Shown here: positions 35,156-46,732 of the stretch, piece after piece
Layout of the letters: each line of letters starts with the position of its first letter
How positions within the stretch are numbered: the first letter of the stretch is position 1
Made by a program: the position numbers and the translations under genes
Notes under the pieces: model-generated
What the model was told of the DNA's origin: nothing
What the model saw: the letters and a program-made list of their open reading frames with translations, nothing else
Databases searched by the model: none
NCBI GenBank assembly: GCA_027946555.1
Contig: JAPEVC010000084.1
Span: 1 to 64,000, forward strand
Source: Gnomoniopsis sp. IMI 355080
Lineage: Eukaryota; Ascomycota; Sordariomycetes; Diaporthales; Gnomoniaceae
Length of the DNA stretch: 64,000 nucleotides
Direction: 5' to 3'

Positions 35156-36233
35156 GTCATTGGTATTACGTTAATACAATAAATGAGCTTTGATTGCTAT
35201 TTCCCGGCTGAGGACATTACGAGCTAGCGTCGGCTGCCAGAGAGTAGAAAAGGTGTGTGGGCTAGGTACCACTCTGCAAGCGAGTATGTGCATTCAACTG
35301 GTTCAATCGAATCATTAAACATGTCAGATTAACTCAGCTGTCTGATAGAAGGGGAGAAATTGAGCCTCATTCTACTGAAGTACAGGTGTGTAGGCGTGAG
35401 TCACCCTTCAGAGATATGGCAAGATTGACTCCAGGACCCTCAAATGGCCGGTAGAGCTCTACCTAGATAAGCATAAGGTTCCCACGCAACGCCGAAAGTG
35501 GGCTTGGCCAGGTTTGCGAAGATAAATCCATGGTTGTACAATTGTTCGAACAGGTTCTTAACTAGGAGGATTTCTTACCTCGGAACAATGGCACCGGTCG
35601 GACGAATTCAAATCGAAAAAGAGAGATCGAGACAGAGACTGCGAGTTCGTCTCTGGATACTGCGATGAACGGCAGAGATCTGCCGGTGTTATTTAATCAT
35701 GATCGCACTTCAAGAGATCAGGCGGCACAACCATCGTGGTCTTGTCCGTTGTCGACAATACGAGCTTGAATAAGGAAAGTTGAAAATCGTCAGAGAAAAA
35801 AGTGTCGTGTGATTTTAACCCTGGTAGACCTCACTCGATTCGCAATTAGGGGCTTTACGTTTCAATAGGCGGACGATGTATGTAGTGAGCCCATCCTTTG
35901 AGCATCTCGGCTAAGGAGACAGAGAACGAGACCTCAAGACCGGAAGCCGAGACCGACGCAGGGGAAGAATTGAAATCCCCTGCTCGTGAGCTGCTTTCAA
36001 TGCCCCTACCATCTGGTGATTCTGGTCACCTTGAGGTCGTTTCCAGAGGGGCGTCCACGTATACACCCCAACCTGGAAGGCGACCCACCTGCTGTGCCAC
36101 TAAAACTGGAGTTTTGGATACCCCCTCTTCACTCCGCCAAGGTATCCAAGCCTACTTCCATCTCGTACACGCCCAAATAAATCAGTTATGTGGCTTTACG
36201 TTCAAACTCGTACAAATTTTGAGTCTGGCAACC
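35156..36233. other. Intergenic, no gene recognised
   Basis: The region upstream of the epimerase-like gene. A plus-strand open frame at 35898-36254 runs across the start of the next gene but has no ATG or domain support. Confidence 0.4.
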
Positions 36234-37575
36234 ATGGTGCAAATTGTTTTGTAAGTACTGCTTATCCTAGATTAACGGCTCTCCGGGAGCCAACCTTGAT
36301 ACCTTGGAATTCCTATCTGACCATATCAAACACGCCACAGCTTTGGAGTGACTGGATTCATCGGAGGTGCCGTCTTGGACGCCCTTCTTTGTGAGTTTCA
36401 CGAAGAGGTTAAAGTCCAAGCACTGGTGAGAACCCAAGACCAGGCTGCTCGGCTCACTGCCCAATATCCCACGGTATCGTGCATCATCGGCCGGACGGAG
36501 GACCTTGATGTGGTCGAACAGCTCTCCCGTGATGCCAACATTGTTATTAACTGTGCGCCGGACATCACGCACGAAGCGGACATCCAAGCGATGCTGAAAG
36601 GCTTAAGCAGCAGAGCACCTGGCAACAAGGGATATTATATCCACACTGCAGGTGCGACGCTCATCTGTGCGTAGGAACCCCCCTAGTTCATCAGTAGACA
36701 GGAAAACACCTCAAAACCTGATTCGGGCCCACAGAAGACATGGCTAACCGTTTCTTGAAGGGGAGGGAGAGCCAACAGGTGAATTTGGAGGTCGACTTTG
36801 GGACGACCTTACCAATATCGAAGAGATTAACGCTCTACCATCGTCTCATACCCACGCCAAGACAAACAAGGTGCATCAAGAATGGTGACGGCTTAAAGTA
36901 AGCCATTCTGGCAGTATAAACTAACACATTTCACAGATAGTTCGCGATGCCTCTGCGGCCGTACATGTAGCCATCATGTCTCCAGGCGGCGTCTCGGGGC
37001 TCAGCCCCTCCCTGGAGCACCCGACGCCCTTAATTGCATCAATTTGGGGTGGTGCCATCCGAGTCTACGGCGGAACTTTCCAAGTCGGCCCTGGAGAGAG
37101 TCGCAATGCTACCATACACGTGCTCGATCTTGCAGAGCAGTATCTCGTCCTCGTCCGGAACGCACTGTCCGAGCTGACCGGCAGACCCGACGAGAACAGT
37201 GCGCCACCATTCCCATTGTGGGGGCCGAGAGCCTTCTACTTTGGGTGTACGGAGAATGTCGCGTACGGGGAATGGTTGCAGCTCCTTGCTGAGGCGATGA
37301 AGGCCCACGGGCTTGTACAGCATACCGACAGGCGTACAATTACGGTTTCTGATGCCGCGCGTTTGAGCTTGGCGAGCCAGATGGGCGGCGAGTATGACCC
37401 GGACGCCCCGTTGCCCCCGGCCGACTCGTGGGTTATGCACCTGGCCTCATCGTATGGGCTGAACATGAGGGTTAAGCCGACTCGAATGGAGAGGCTCGGC
37501 TGGAAGCCTAAGCATGGCGTTGCGGAGGACCTTGCAGAGGTGATTGCTAAGTGTGTCGAATTGGGCAAACTGTGA
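36234..37575 (+). CDS. NAD(P)-binding epimerase/NmrA-like protein
   Basis: An extended-SDR (NAD-dependent epimerase/dehydratase-like) protein. Four exons, 36234-36250 (17 bp), 36341-36666, 36761-36870 and 36937-37575, give 363 residues. The first exon supplies only MVQIV plus two bases; splicing creates the cofactor loop FFGVTGFIGGAV. ADITH-type active-site residues are not obvious; the HTAG segment after beta-5 and the C-terminal RLGWKPKH fit the family. The second intron has competing acceptors; I chose the one after 36760 because it restores IWEGEPTGEF and WDDLTNIEEI. The substrate is unknown. Confidence 0.78.
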
Positions 37576-37703
37576 GATATGGGGCCTGTAAAGATCCATA
37601 CGGGTAGATGTCTCGATGATTTTGCAGGGAATGACTGCCCGTGTTTCTTCAAGCCACGTCTTACTAGGTATGCAAGGGAGGCTCCCTAACGGCGGTGTTG
37701 TTG

Positions 37704-37748
37704 CCTACCTGCCTACCTAGGTAGGTATCTACTTAGGTAGGTAGGTAG
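37704..37748. repeat. CTAC/GTAG inverted repeat between convergent genes
   Basis: Runs of CTACC face runs of GTAGG around CCTAGG, giving an imperfect palindrome of about 45 bp between the 3' ends of the epimerase-like gene and the Pth11-like gene. It could form a hairpin. The same TACCTAGGTA core recurs in many intergenic spots of this window. Confidence 0.6.
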
Positions 37749-37778
37749 CCGGCATTACGTATTATATTCTTTGACAAG

Positions 37779-39126
37779 CTATACAGCCTCAACTCCCTCT
37801 ACAGTAGTATCTCTGCGTTCACTGTTTGAATATCCAAATGATTGTGAGATCCACATTTGGTCGCCTTCATCTGCAAAATGTCCCATATCCAGGCTATCCC
37901 TCATCGCATTCAGCTCTGTGACCGAACCCTTTTTTTTAGCACCAGACTTTCGTTGGAAGAAAATTTTCAAACTCCTCTGCTTGGTTGATGCGAGACTCTT
38001 CATTCCGTGTGTATACGCGGAGTGTCCCTCCCTTCCAAGGGGCTTTTTGTTGACTATTCGTTCGTAGAGCGGTTTGAGAGCCGGCAGGCTCCCACAAATA
38101 ATGTTTATGAAAGCCTCTGAGCCAGCCCAGCCGTAAAGTGGGACCAATTCCCAACTAACATCCTCCCTAACGGCCAAAGTGTTGGCCAAAGTAGTTTTGA
38201 TTATGCCGAATATTCCTGACCTAGTGATTTGGCTTGAGTCAGCGTAATGCCATGTTGACGTCAAGGAACATGAGGGAGATGTTGAGGAGGCATGATGAGA
38301 ATCATTGAGTAGAGCAGGTTATTACTCAGCAAGCTCATTGCTAACGTACAAGACTCCGGCGCCTAGCAAAATAGTCAAGGCTACTTTCTGTTTGCGGGAC
38401 ATTGTCAGTCCACGAATGAGTGTGAGGGGCAACAGCGCCAGCGCAAAGTCCATGAAAGCACTGAGAGCGCCACCAAATGTAGCAATGCCAGCCTGGACAG
38501 ACGCATCCCAACACTTTGCTCCCGGTACCTCCTCCCAAAGAGCTCGCGGTGGGTCACATTGAGCAAAGGTAGTAATGCTAGCGGTCACCATGGCGCAAGT
38601 GAAGACGACCATGCTGGTTTTGAGGAAGCATTTGGGCCACTTCGAGCGTGGTCCCAGCAACCGGAGCAGCAAAGCCGAGATCGATAGCTTGACGAAGAGC
38701 AGAGCCGCAATGTTGAATGGTTGAGGAATCCAGTCCCATTTTGCGACTTGGGTAATCTCCCATTCGGAAAGAGTATCTTGGTGCCGTCCTAAGCCGTAAT
38801 GCACCAATACTGATGCGGTGCCGATAGCACCGGCGAACAATAGCTGGAACAGAGGTATGTTAGAACTCAGAGAGCCATCAGCACTATCACTTGCCCTCGT
38901 ATTGAAGGTGGACCAACTGTGATTGCTCAAGTTGAAAAGGGCGTACAAGTGCAATCAGCATCAGCCAGTCCTCAATGACTATTCCTCTCATCAGATAGCG
39001 GGTGTAAAATCTGAGCATGACGACGACCGTAGCGACGCTGGTTTGACTCCACCCCAGGGCAAGGATTATCCACCCTTTGTCCTCCTTAGTCGCATTAGAA
39101 GTAAAAGTCATCTCACTGGCGCTCAT
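37779..39126 (-). CDS. Pth11-like rhodopsin-family integral membrane protein 2
   Basis: A second seven-helix Pth11-type protein. Three exons on the minus strand, 38947-39126, 38350-38843 and 37779-38220, give 371 residues. Helix 1 is followed by MLRFYTRYLMRGIVIEDW. HYGLGRHQDTL follows helix 2. The conserved Cys pair lies in FAQCDPP...AKCWD, and the tail of about 100 residues is cytosolic. The ATG at 39126 is preferred to the in-frame TTG upstream. It is convergent with the epimerase-like gene. The ligand is unknown. Confidence 0.85.
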
Positions 39127-40650
39127 CTTGGGAAGGAATGTATCGGAACAAAGAAACAAAACCTGTCTCCGTACGTTGAGTTACAGAGCATGTCATCGAA
39201 ATACTCAGGTTGCCGCCTCTAATAAGTCCAGGGAAGAGGGTTGAAGAAGGTGACGGTCGAAGGCGAGTTGATAAGCATAACAATGTACGTGATTTTCAAT
39301 ACGCATATGGCTTCTGCTTACCTACCTGGTATACGTACGTTAGGAGCCAGATCCTACGGATCCACCCAGAGGCGAGGCAGCAACGATCATCACTATAAGC
39401 GGAGATAGCAGGCCAGATGTGGGCATCTGGGTATATCTCGTGACTCTCGTCCAATCGACTTAACTGGGACGCCAGGCGCAAGTCAGCGTTTCTTCTCGAT
39501 ACTAGCCAAAGGCTATAGATCTACGTAGCCAAGATATCTGCAATTCCTCATACTAAATTATCGGATCAACATGAAACTAAATGAATAACCCCATGTGGTA
39601 TAACTGCATCCCTTGACCTGCAACACCAGCAATGTCCCACGAAGCGAAGCGCCGCGGAGGATTTGTTTCCTATCGAGAAGGATCTTTTGAGATCCCGGGA
39701 AGCTCGGTACACTGCACGTGGAGCCCATACGGAGTAGGGCGGATCCTTCACTAACTCTGGATCTGCCGAGTGCTTTCATATCCATTGATACGGTCCATCT
39801 CGAAAGAGCCAATGCACTATCAAGAAATGACATTTGGAGTATATATCAAAGACAGAGATCTCAAGTCAGTAGCTGGCATTTCACCATTATTCACATCAGA
39901 CTGGACGTTAAGGTGCTGGGAGCTTTGTCGGTGGATCAAGGGGTGCAGCGCTGCGATTACCGAGGTCATAGGAGAAAGAAAAGTGAACGTATCGTAGTAA
40001 ATATTGTGGGCGCCCGCTAGAAATAGCTAAGATCCCTAATCCTACAACCCCACAGACTTTGGAAGCGTTTTCGCGATGCAAATCACAATCTTGGTGTGCC
40101 AGCCTGGTTCACACTGCCAAGGGACCTGCCCTGAAGCTCACGAGCTAAGCAGACGCACCACATCAATAGGACAATCTCGAGCCCCATTATCGATGGTGAT
40201 AAAGACATCGCTTAGGGAACACAGTCCGTAATGGTCAGCAAGACCCAGGGTACGCTAGAACAAGGTCAAATGCTAAGCCTCATCACCGCAGTATATCCCC
40301 TGCTACCGTAACGTCGAGGTCCACATTACGCCGTCGATTTGTGGATCACGGGAAGTTTCTTACAATTTTTCGGCAGTAAGACAGATCTTGACAGCCTATA
40401 ATCAGAGAATTTGGCTAGCGATACAGGCTCCATTCCTAGAATATACCCACCAGAGGCCAATGTGTTTGGTTCAGCTTCGAATCCCTGTGGCCTGACAGTG
40501 AAACGATGATTACTGCCGTTGCTTATAAGAGTTCTTACTTCGACTGATACAAAACCCATGGTCCAGCTTTGAGCCTGAAGATATCCACCAACGCAGAGAT
40601 CAGCTTTCACACGTATTGATCAGCGACCAAAATATAACAAACAAAACATC
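39127..40650. other. Intergenic, no gene recognised
   Basis: A divergent spacer between the Pth11-like gene and the O-methyltransferase. Short frames only, without domains. Confidence 0.4.
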
Positions 40651-42117
40651 ATGACCACCACTAGCGTTGACAAGTTGCTAGAACAGCTTGAGGCATTGTC
40701 AACATCACCACCTCAGGACAAAGCACTTCAACAACGCCTCTATGATGCGGCAAAAAAGCTGAGCACAGCAGTTGAGACGCCTCTGGACACGGTTTACAGA
40801 GTCATCTATTCTGTAGGATAATCCAACGTTGATTATACTCCACGTCACGAGCTAATCTTGGCCTTCTTGCAAAGCCCATGCTCCTAAGCTGTGCTCAAAC
40901 TGGGTCATATATGAAGATCTTCAGCACATTGGTCGAGAAAGGCGCTCCGTGTACCATTAATGAGCTGGCTAAGCCTTCAGGAGCCGATGTGGTCTTCACG
41001 GGTGAGTTCGTACAATGAATGTGATGCACTTTGAAAAAATCATTCATTTAACCAATTACTCCTTCTTGTAGCCCGTATCCTTAGATACCTTGCCTCCCAC
41101 GGTATCATTACACAGAAGTCTGGAGAAGTGTTCGAGTCGAATAGGCTCACCGAGGCGCTGTGCGCTGATGGACACCGCGCAGGAATGAATCATATGTAGG
41201 TCTCCGGGCGCATTACCTACCATCAATACCTACCGAGGTATACGAAGAACTCTCTCGATACTGATTACGGTCGTCAGGTTCCATATCCATGCCCCCGGGA
41301 TACTCAAGGCCCCGGAGTTCTTCAAGGCGAACAAATATCAGAATCCAGAGAATATGACAGAGACCCCATTCCAAATCGCTCACAATACAGACCGCCCGGC
41401 TTTCGAGTGGGCACATATCAATCGACCCGATTTGACTGCCGAATTTGGTCTCTGGATGACAGCCATGCGCGGACAAAAGACCTGGCTGGACGTGATCGAC
41501 TTCGATACTCTGCTGGCAGGCACAAGTACCAACGCCGAGACACCCATCTTTGTCGATGTGGGTGGTGGCATTGGTAGTCAATGCGCCTTGTTCAAGAGCA
41601 GATTGCCGAATTTGCCTGGACGTGTGATATTGCAGGAACTTCCAGTGGTGATTGAGCATGCCCTCGTGACCGAGGGTGTCGAGAACACCAGTCATGACTT
41701 TTGGCTTGAACAGCCCGTTCAAGGTAAGGACTCTTCTCTGTGTGCAATATTATTCACCTCACTCAAACTAATTCACATCTATGAAAAGGAGCAAGAGCGT
41801 ATTATCTGCGGACAATTCTTCACGACTATCCTGATGCCCAATGCCTTGAAATCCTGAGAAAAACGGTGGACGCGATGGGTCCTGAGTCTTTCATTCTGAT
41901 CGACGACATCATCATGCCCGATATCGGAGCTCATTCTCGTGCTACTGAGATGGACTTCCTCATGATGACGACTCTGGCATCGATGGAGAGGACGGCGAAG
42001 CAATGGGACGACCTCCTGAATACTGCTGGACTGCAACTGCTTCAAAGGGTGACTTATCTGGATGATACCGCAGAGAGCATCCAAGTCATCGTACCCAAGG
42101 GCCGCAAGCCGAATTAA
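40651..42117 (+). CDS. O-methyltransferase (SAM-dependent, COMT-like) 1
   Basis: Transfers a methyl group from S-adenosylmethionine to a hydroxyl of a secondary metabolite. Five exons, 40651-40812, 40875-41001, 41072-41195, 41278-41723 and 41789-42117, give 395 residues. The N-terminal dimerisation/winged-helix part ends with ARILRYLASHGII. The SAM site is FVDVGGGIGSQ. LHDYPDAQC holds the catalytic His, and GARAYYLRTIL just before it is family-typical. SFILIDDIIMPD follows. It is flanked by two reductase-like genes, suggesting a small tailoring set. Confidence 0.9.
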
Positions 42118-42884
42118 ATACCGTGTTGTTCTACCCGAGCCTTACTCGACACAAAACATGGTAGTAGACAGTAGCGAGGACCGATATCTAGGTATACATA
42201 ATACATCAGTTTGCCAGATAACCCAACACTCAATAAATGAAGCATGATATACTGGTTTCAGGTTAGGGGATGTTTTCCAACTCACGACAAGCCAGACATT
42301 TGACGATCACATATGTACAGAAAATCAGTCCTCCAGTATAGGAAGATATCATCGACTGTTAGAAACACCACTTATTCGAGAAAGGGATGAGGTACACATA
42401 GCAGGTGGCAGATATAGCTTCATACTCGACATGGGCTAAGAAAAGTGCAAAGTAGTGAACTGACCTTGGTATTCATGATTCTCTGCAGGTCCTGCTGTTC
42501 TGGTTAATGCTCCTAAAGAGGGGACGAATTATTGCTAACCTTAACCTCGACCTCAGCCCTTTCTAGGTTTAGCTCTGTCTTTCCTCTCTTATATTAGAAT
42601 GCATATCTATTAACCTGCAACGCTATAGCTCCTATAACTGCCTCTTCGGCTATTCCTATATTAGGATCTGTCTGATTATGCGGAGTAGATGCATATAATG
42701 CTGTTGGCTGTCCATCCAACGGAGTTTACGTATATACTGCTTATATGCATGTGGACCCAGTTCTAGCACCCGGATATAAATATCTGCTCTCACCCTCCTT
42801 GACCAAACTTGAAGCAGCGCCTGGAGTTTCTTTGTTTTAAAAACACTGGTTTTATCTCGTATATCTCTCCTGCCACTGCCAGAC
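42118..42884. other. Intergenic, degenerate AT-rich stretch
   Basis: About 42520-42770 is rich in CTATA/TATAG-like words without a long frame, resembling RIP-decayed repeat DNA. The 5' leader of the next gene follows. Confidence 0.35.
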
Positions 42885-43859
42885 ATGAAGCTTATCGTAG
42901 GCGGTTCGACTAGCTTTATTGGCACCACGGTGCTGCGCCAAGCCCTTGTCCACCCGTCCATTACCTCTATAGTGGCGCTAGGGCGACAGGAGGCGGCACT
43001 TGAGCTCCTGCCTGGGTCCGACGAGGCTGCTGCTGCTGCAAAGCTCAAATCGATCGTCTGTGATGACTTTGAGAAGTACTCCCCGTCCGTTCAACAGGCG
43101 CTGGAGGAGGCGGACGCTTGCATCTGGTAAGCGTATATGATCAACGTACTTGACCTCCTGAAGGGCCTGGAGATGGGTTCATTGCTGGATGTTTCTGACG
43201 GTACATAATTAGGAGCATTGCTGTCGTCCCGTCTAAAATGAAGACCGTCCCTTGGGAGGACGTGTGCAAGGTGTCTCGCGACTATGCCGTCGCCGCCCTG
43301 AAGCACCTCGCAAACGGAACACGTCAGATTCAGGGGCATCCTTTCCGATTTGTCTATGTCAGCGGCCTAGCCACTGTGCGGAACAGAGCGGAAGCCGAAC
43401 AGTCGGCACTCCTCGCTGCCAACCCCTCCCTTAAGGAGTATATGCTAGTACGGGTGAGTCATGCTCTTTAGGCGTTTGACCTCCAACTTTCTCGGGCCGT
43501 CGCACAGTCCTGTACTCTTAGGATGAGCATACCTGGACAGTCTGGACTTCTTCCAAATCTTTTTGAGGCCTTTGCTAATAATGTCCCTCCGGGTTGTGTC
43601 TTCGAAGGGCGATGCTGAGGTTCAGATACTTGAGTTTGCAAAACAGTCCAATTCGACGGTCGAGGCGTGCATTGTTAAGCCTGGGATGGTCCACGGCCCA
43701 GGCAGGGAGAAGACTGCGCCTGGCATCCCTAACATCAAAGTAGAGGAGGTCGCGGCGGCGATCCTTGACCAAGTCATTGATGGCTTCGAAAAGGATACGC
43801 TCACCAACGACGATCTCATTCGGATTGGACAGGCGGCTCTATCGAAATGGAGGAAGTAG
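42885..43859 (+). CDS. NAD(P)-binding Rossmann protein (NmrA/epimerase-like)
   Basis: A small atypical SDR. Three exons, 42885-43126, 43213-43453 and 43608-43859, give 244 residues. The N-terminal loop is IVGGSTSFIGTTV, a variant of GxxGxxG with Ser-Thr-Ser at the turn. RFVYVSGLATV matches the beta-5/YxxS region and CIVKPGMVHGPGRE follows. The last intron (154 bp) is longer than others here, so a small exon could be hidden in it. Function unknown; it follows the O-methyltransferase on the same strand. Confidence 0.72.
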
Positions 43860-44745
43860 CATGCCTTGCAGAGGGCAAAGAGGGACTCAGCATGGGCTTC
43901 ATGAGTTGGGCTCCATTCCTTGATAATATATAAACAATCCGTGATACTCTCACACTGGTCGTTATGTTCTCTTCAATCATACTCCCAGATCACGTTTTCC
44001 ACCTATTAACTGAGGCCTTCCTATTGGTCGCGTCCAGATCCATCACTGTCCTGACATTGGTGACGCCCAGTGGAATTCCAGCACCTTCTACGGCAGGCGC
44101 TTCGCCCACATTGGCGTACTATTCTGCTCTATAGCCGTGTGATGCAAAATGTAGTGGGAATTGCGCTTAGGAGATAGCAGAGACAGCTTTATACTCAAAA
44201 CATAGTAGAAAAAGTCAATATTAAGATAGTAGTTTCACCTCAATACTTATGATTCGCTAGAAGTCATGCCATTCTGGGTGATGCTATCAAAAAAGCGACT
44301 GTCCTTTTCTCTCAAACTTACCTGGGCAGCTAGATATACCCAGAGCTAGTGCATGATTAGGTCGCTGGACAAATTCCTTGTGTGGCCAGGCGTTATCTAC
44401 TTGCCAAACACCTTTTCACGAATGGTTATTGAGGCCGTGTCCGCACGCCACAGAAACAAGGATTATTTACCGACACCGCTATCCAACGTCTACAGTTGTC
44501 AGCCGTAAATACGTGTATAGTCCGTCTTCTAAACTCCGTGTAATCGCCGTGTCGGGTCATATGAGATTGGATGTAATTATTCTACGACGGGAGTACACCA
44601 GTACTCGCATTAAAAACTAGATATTCGTATGCAAGCATTTGAGATGCATTGTTGATTGCAAGCACCAACATTATTGTCTTATTATGGGTTCCATTACTCC
44701 ACAGGTATCTAGCATCAACACTTGAAACAGGGTAGCACCGCCAAT
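43860..44745. other. Intergenic, no gene recognised
   Basis: Spacer between two same-strand reductase-type genes; no domain or splice chain is seen. Confidence 0.4.
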
Positions 44746-45878
44746 ATGGCTACTGTCAATCGCGCTCTTTGGCAAGATGGTGTTGGCGTCCAAGGTGTCG
44801 TGCGCGAGCGACCCGTCCCTACCAGAGAGGAGCTCGGTGATCGCCAAGTTCTGGTCAAAGTCCACGCTTGGGCCATGAACCCTTGCGATAGTATGCTGCA
44901 GACAGTATCGCTTCCATTCGTTAAATACCCTGTCATTCTGGGCCAAGACGTTGCGGGCACTGTCGAAGCTGTAGGCTCTACTGCCGCGTCCAAGTTCAGC
45001 GTTGGAGACCGCATCTTCGCCTTCACTGCCGGTAACAATGGCTTCCAGGAGTACGTGCCCCTCGACTACACATTGGCGGCCAAAATCCCTGGCGACTTGT
45101 CTTACAGTGAAGCCTCCGTATTCGGCCTTTGCATCACTACTAGCTCGTTCTCCCTCTTTGGCAAGAACTTCTTGAATCTCGACTTCCCTAAGCTGGGCGC
45201 GCCCAAGACGGGGAAGACGGTTCTGATCTGGGGAGGTAGCTCTGCAGCTGGTAGTAACGCCATTCAAATGGCCGTGGGAGCTGGCTACGAGGTTCTCACT
45301 ACCTGCTCGCCGCGGAATTTTGAGTACGTCAAGAGTCTGGGCGCCTCGAAAGTGTTTGACCGATCAAGGCCAACCGTGACCGAGGACGTTGTCGCTGAGC
45401 TAGGCGACTGCGCTGGTATTTACATGGCGGCCGGTAGCAACGCGGCAGCTTGCAAGGTCTCGGCTGCATCCAAGCAAAAAGTAAGAAGCCGAACGAGACC
45501 TCTTCTTTAAAGTTGGGATTGCAGAGCTGAAATCTATTTCATCAATAGGTCTTGGTTGTATCTTCCAACCCTGTCGCCCCTGGCGACGTCCCTGAAGGTG
45601 TTGAGGCCAAGTTCACCTTTGGCAGCGGCGTTGGCCCTGAGGCCTTTGCCGAGACGCTGCCCGCCACCTTTGGAGGATACTTGCCCGAGGCATTGGCCAA
45701 CGGAGTGTACAAGATCGCTCCTCCGCCGCGGACTGTCAACAGGAAAGGACTTGATGGCATCCAGGAGGCATTGGATATCATGAAGGCTGGAGTTTCGGCG
45801 GTGAAGCTAGTTGTAGAACGCTCGTGGAGACATGATCCTGCGCATATGCCATATTTCCAACCTGCAGACCAGATTTAA
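44746..45878 (+). CDS. Medium-chain dehydrogenase / trans-enoyl reductase-like
   Basis: A zinc-free medium-chain reductase of the quinone-oxidoreductase/trans-enoyl-reductase type found in fungal secondary metabolism. Two exons, 44746-45480 and 45549-45878, give 354 residues. Visible are AMNPCDSMLQ, GQDVAGTVEAVG, KFSVGDRIFAF, and the NADPH-binding loop WGGSSAAGSNAIQMA. SLGASKVFDRS follows. The structural-zinc cysteines are absent. The ATG at 44746 is chosen over an upstream in-frame TTG. In polyketide pathways such proteins act with a highly reducing synthase, but no synthase is present in this window. Confidence 0.87.
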
Positions 45879-46732
45879 TTTGCCTGGACTATGAAGGTAC
45901 ATACCAACACTAGCGCCATCGGATAATAACAGCGTATTCTCATAGCGTTCCTAGGTATTCGTGTGATTAGTAAGCTAATCCTAAGCATGCACTACAATTA
46001 TTGATACCACTGATGTTAGGAGAGAAGATTTGGCTATAGAATATAAAAGGCGATACCCCTTGGGCATCTGAACAGCCAGATCAATAAATCAGATCATCTA
46101 TTTCATTCACTAATAGTTTTGTAAAGGACACAGCACATTGCTCCTTGGCTTTCCCAATGCCATCAAATCCAATTAATAAAGGAGTACATCCTCGTCAGGT
46201 GAGGCAGCAAGTCTGTGGGCTCCTTCACTCAAGTCCTTTGATGTTCTTCCTTCAAGTCTTGAGCAATATTTACAGAATTCATCTAGCAGAAGCATCCTTT
46301 ACATAAGCCAAATCATCCATTATGATATCAGTTAAAGGTGCCTTGTCACCTTGAGCTTCTCAATAGTTACGACTAATGAAAGATTCCGTTGAGTCAAGGG
46401 ATGGTGCAGACCTGGGCTGGTAAGAGCTTGCTTTGTGGGTAAAGGCTGTCTATTTTGACAACGAGACAAAGGTTGAGGTGGTCTTTGCTGCAGATGAGAC
46501 GATCTTGGGCTGAGGATATCGCTTTTGAAGATGACGTTGTGTCATCGGTCAGCCAGAATTGTCCAATCAACAATGAAATTGTCGGATCCACATCTACTTC
46601 TCCTCGAAGGTAGCGAGCCATTCAGCATAGCCTGAGCCTTCGTTGGGCAAAATTCTGGGAAACCCCTCACTTTGAGATTTACGCTGTCGAGACCGGCTCT
46701 GCCCAAGATCTATTACTAAGGCGATCTTCAAC
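45879..46732. other. Intergenic, no gene recognised
   Basis: No supported gene; AT-rich from about 46020 to 46200. The final part is the upstream region of the protease-like gene. Confidence 0.4.

Noticed and set aside
35898..36254. Plus-strand frame overlapping the first exon of the epimerase-like gene
   Set aside because: No ATG start, no domain; the 17-bp first exon at 36234 gives a proper Rossmann start.
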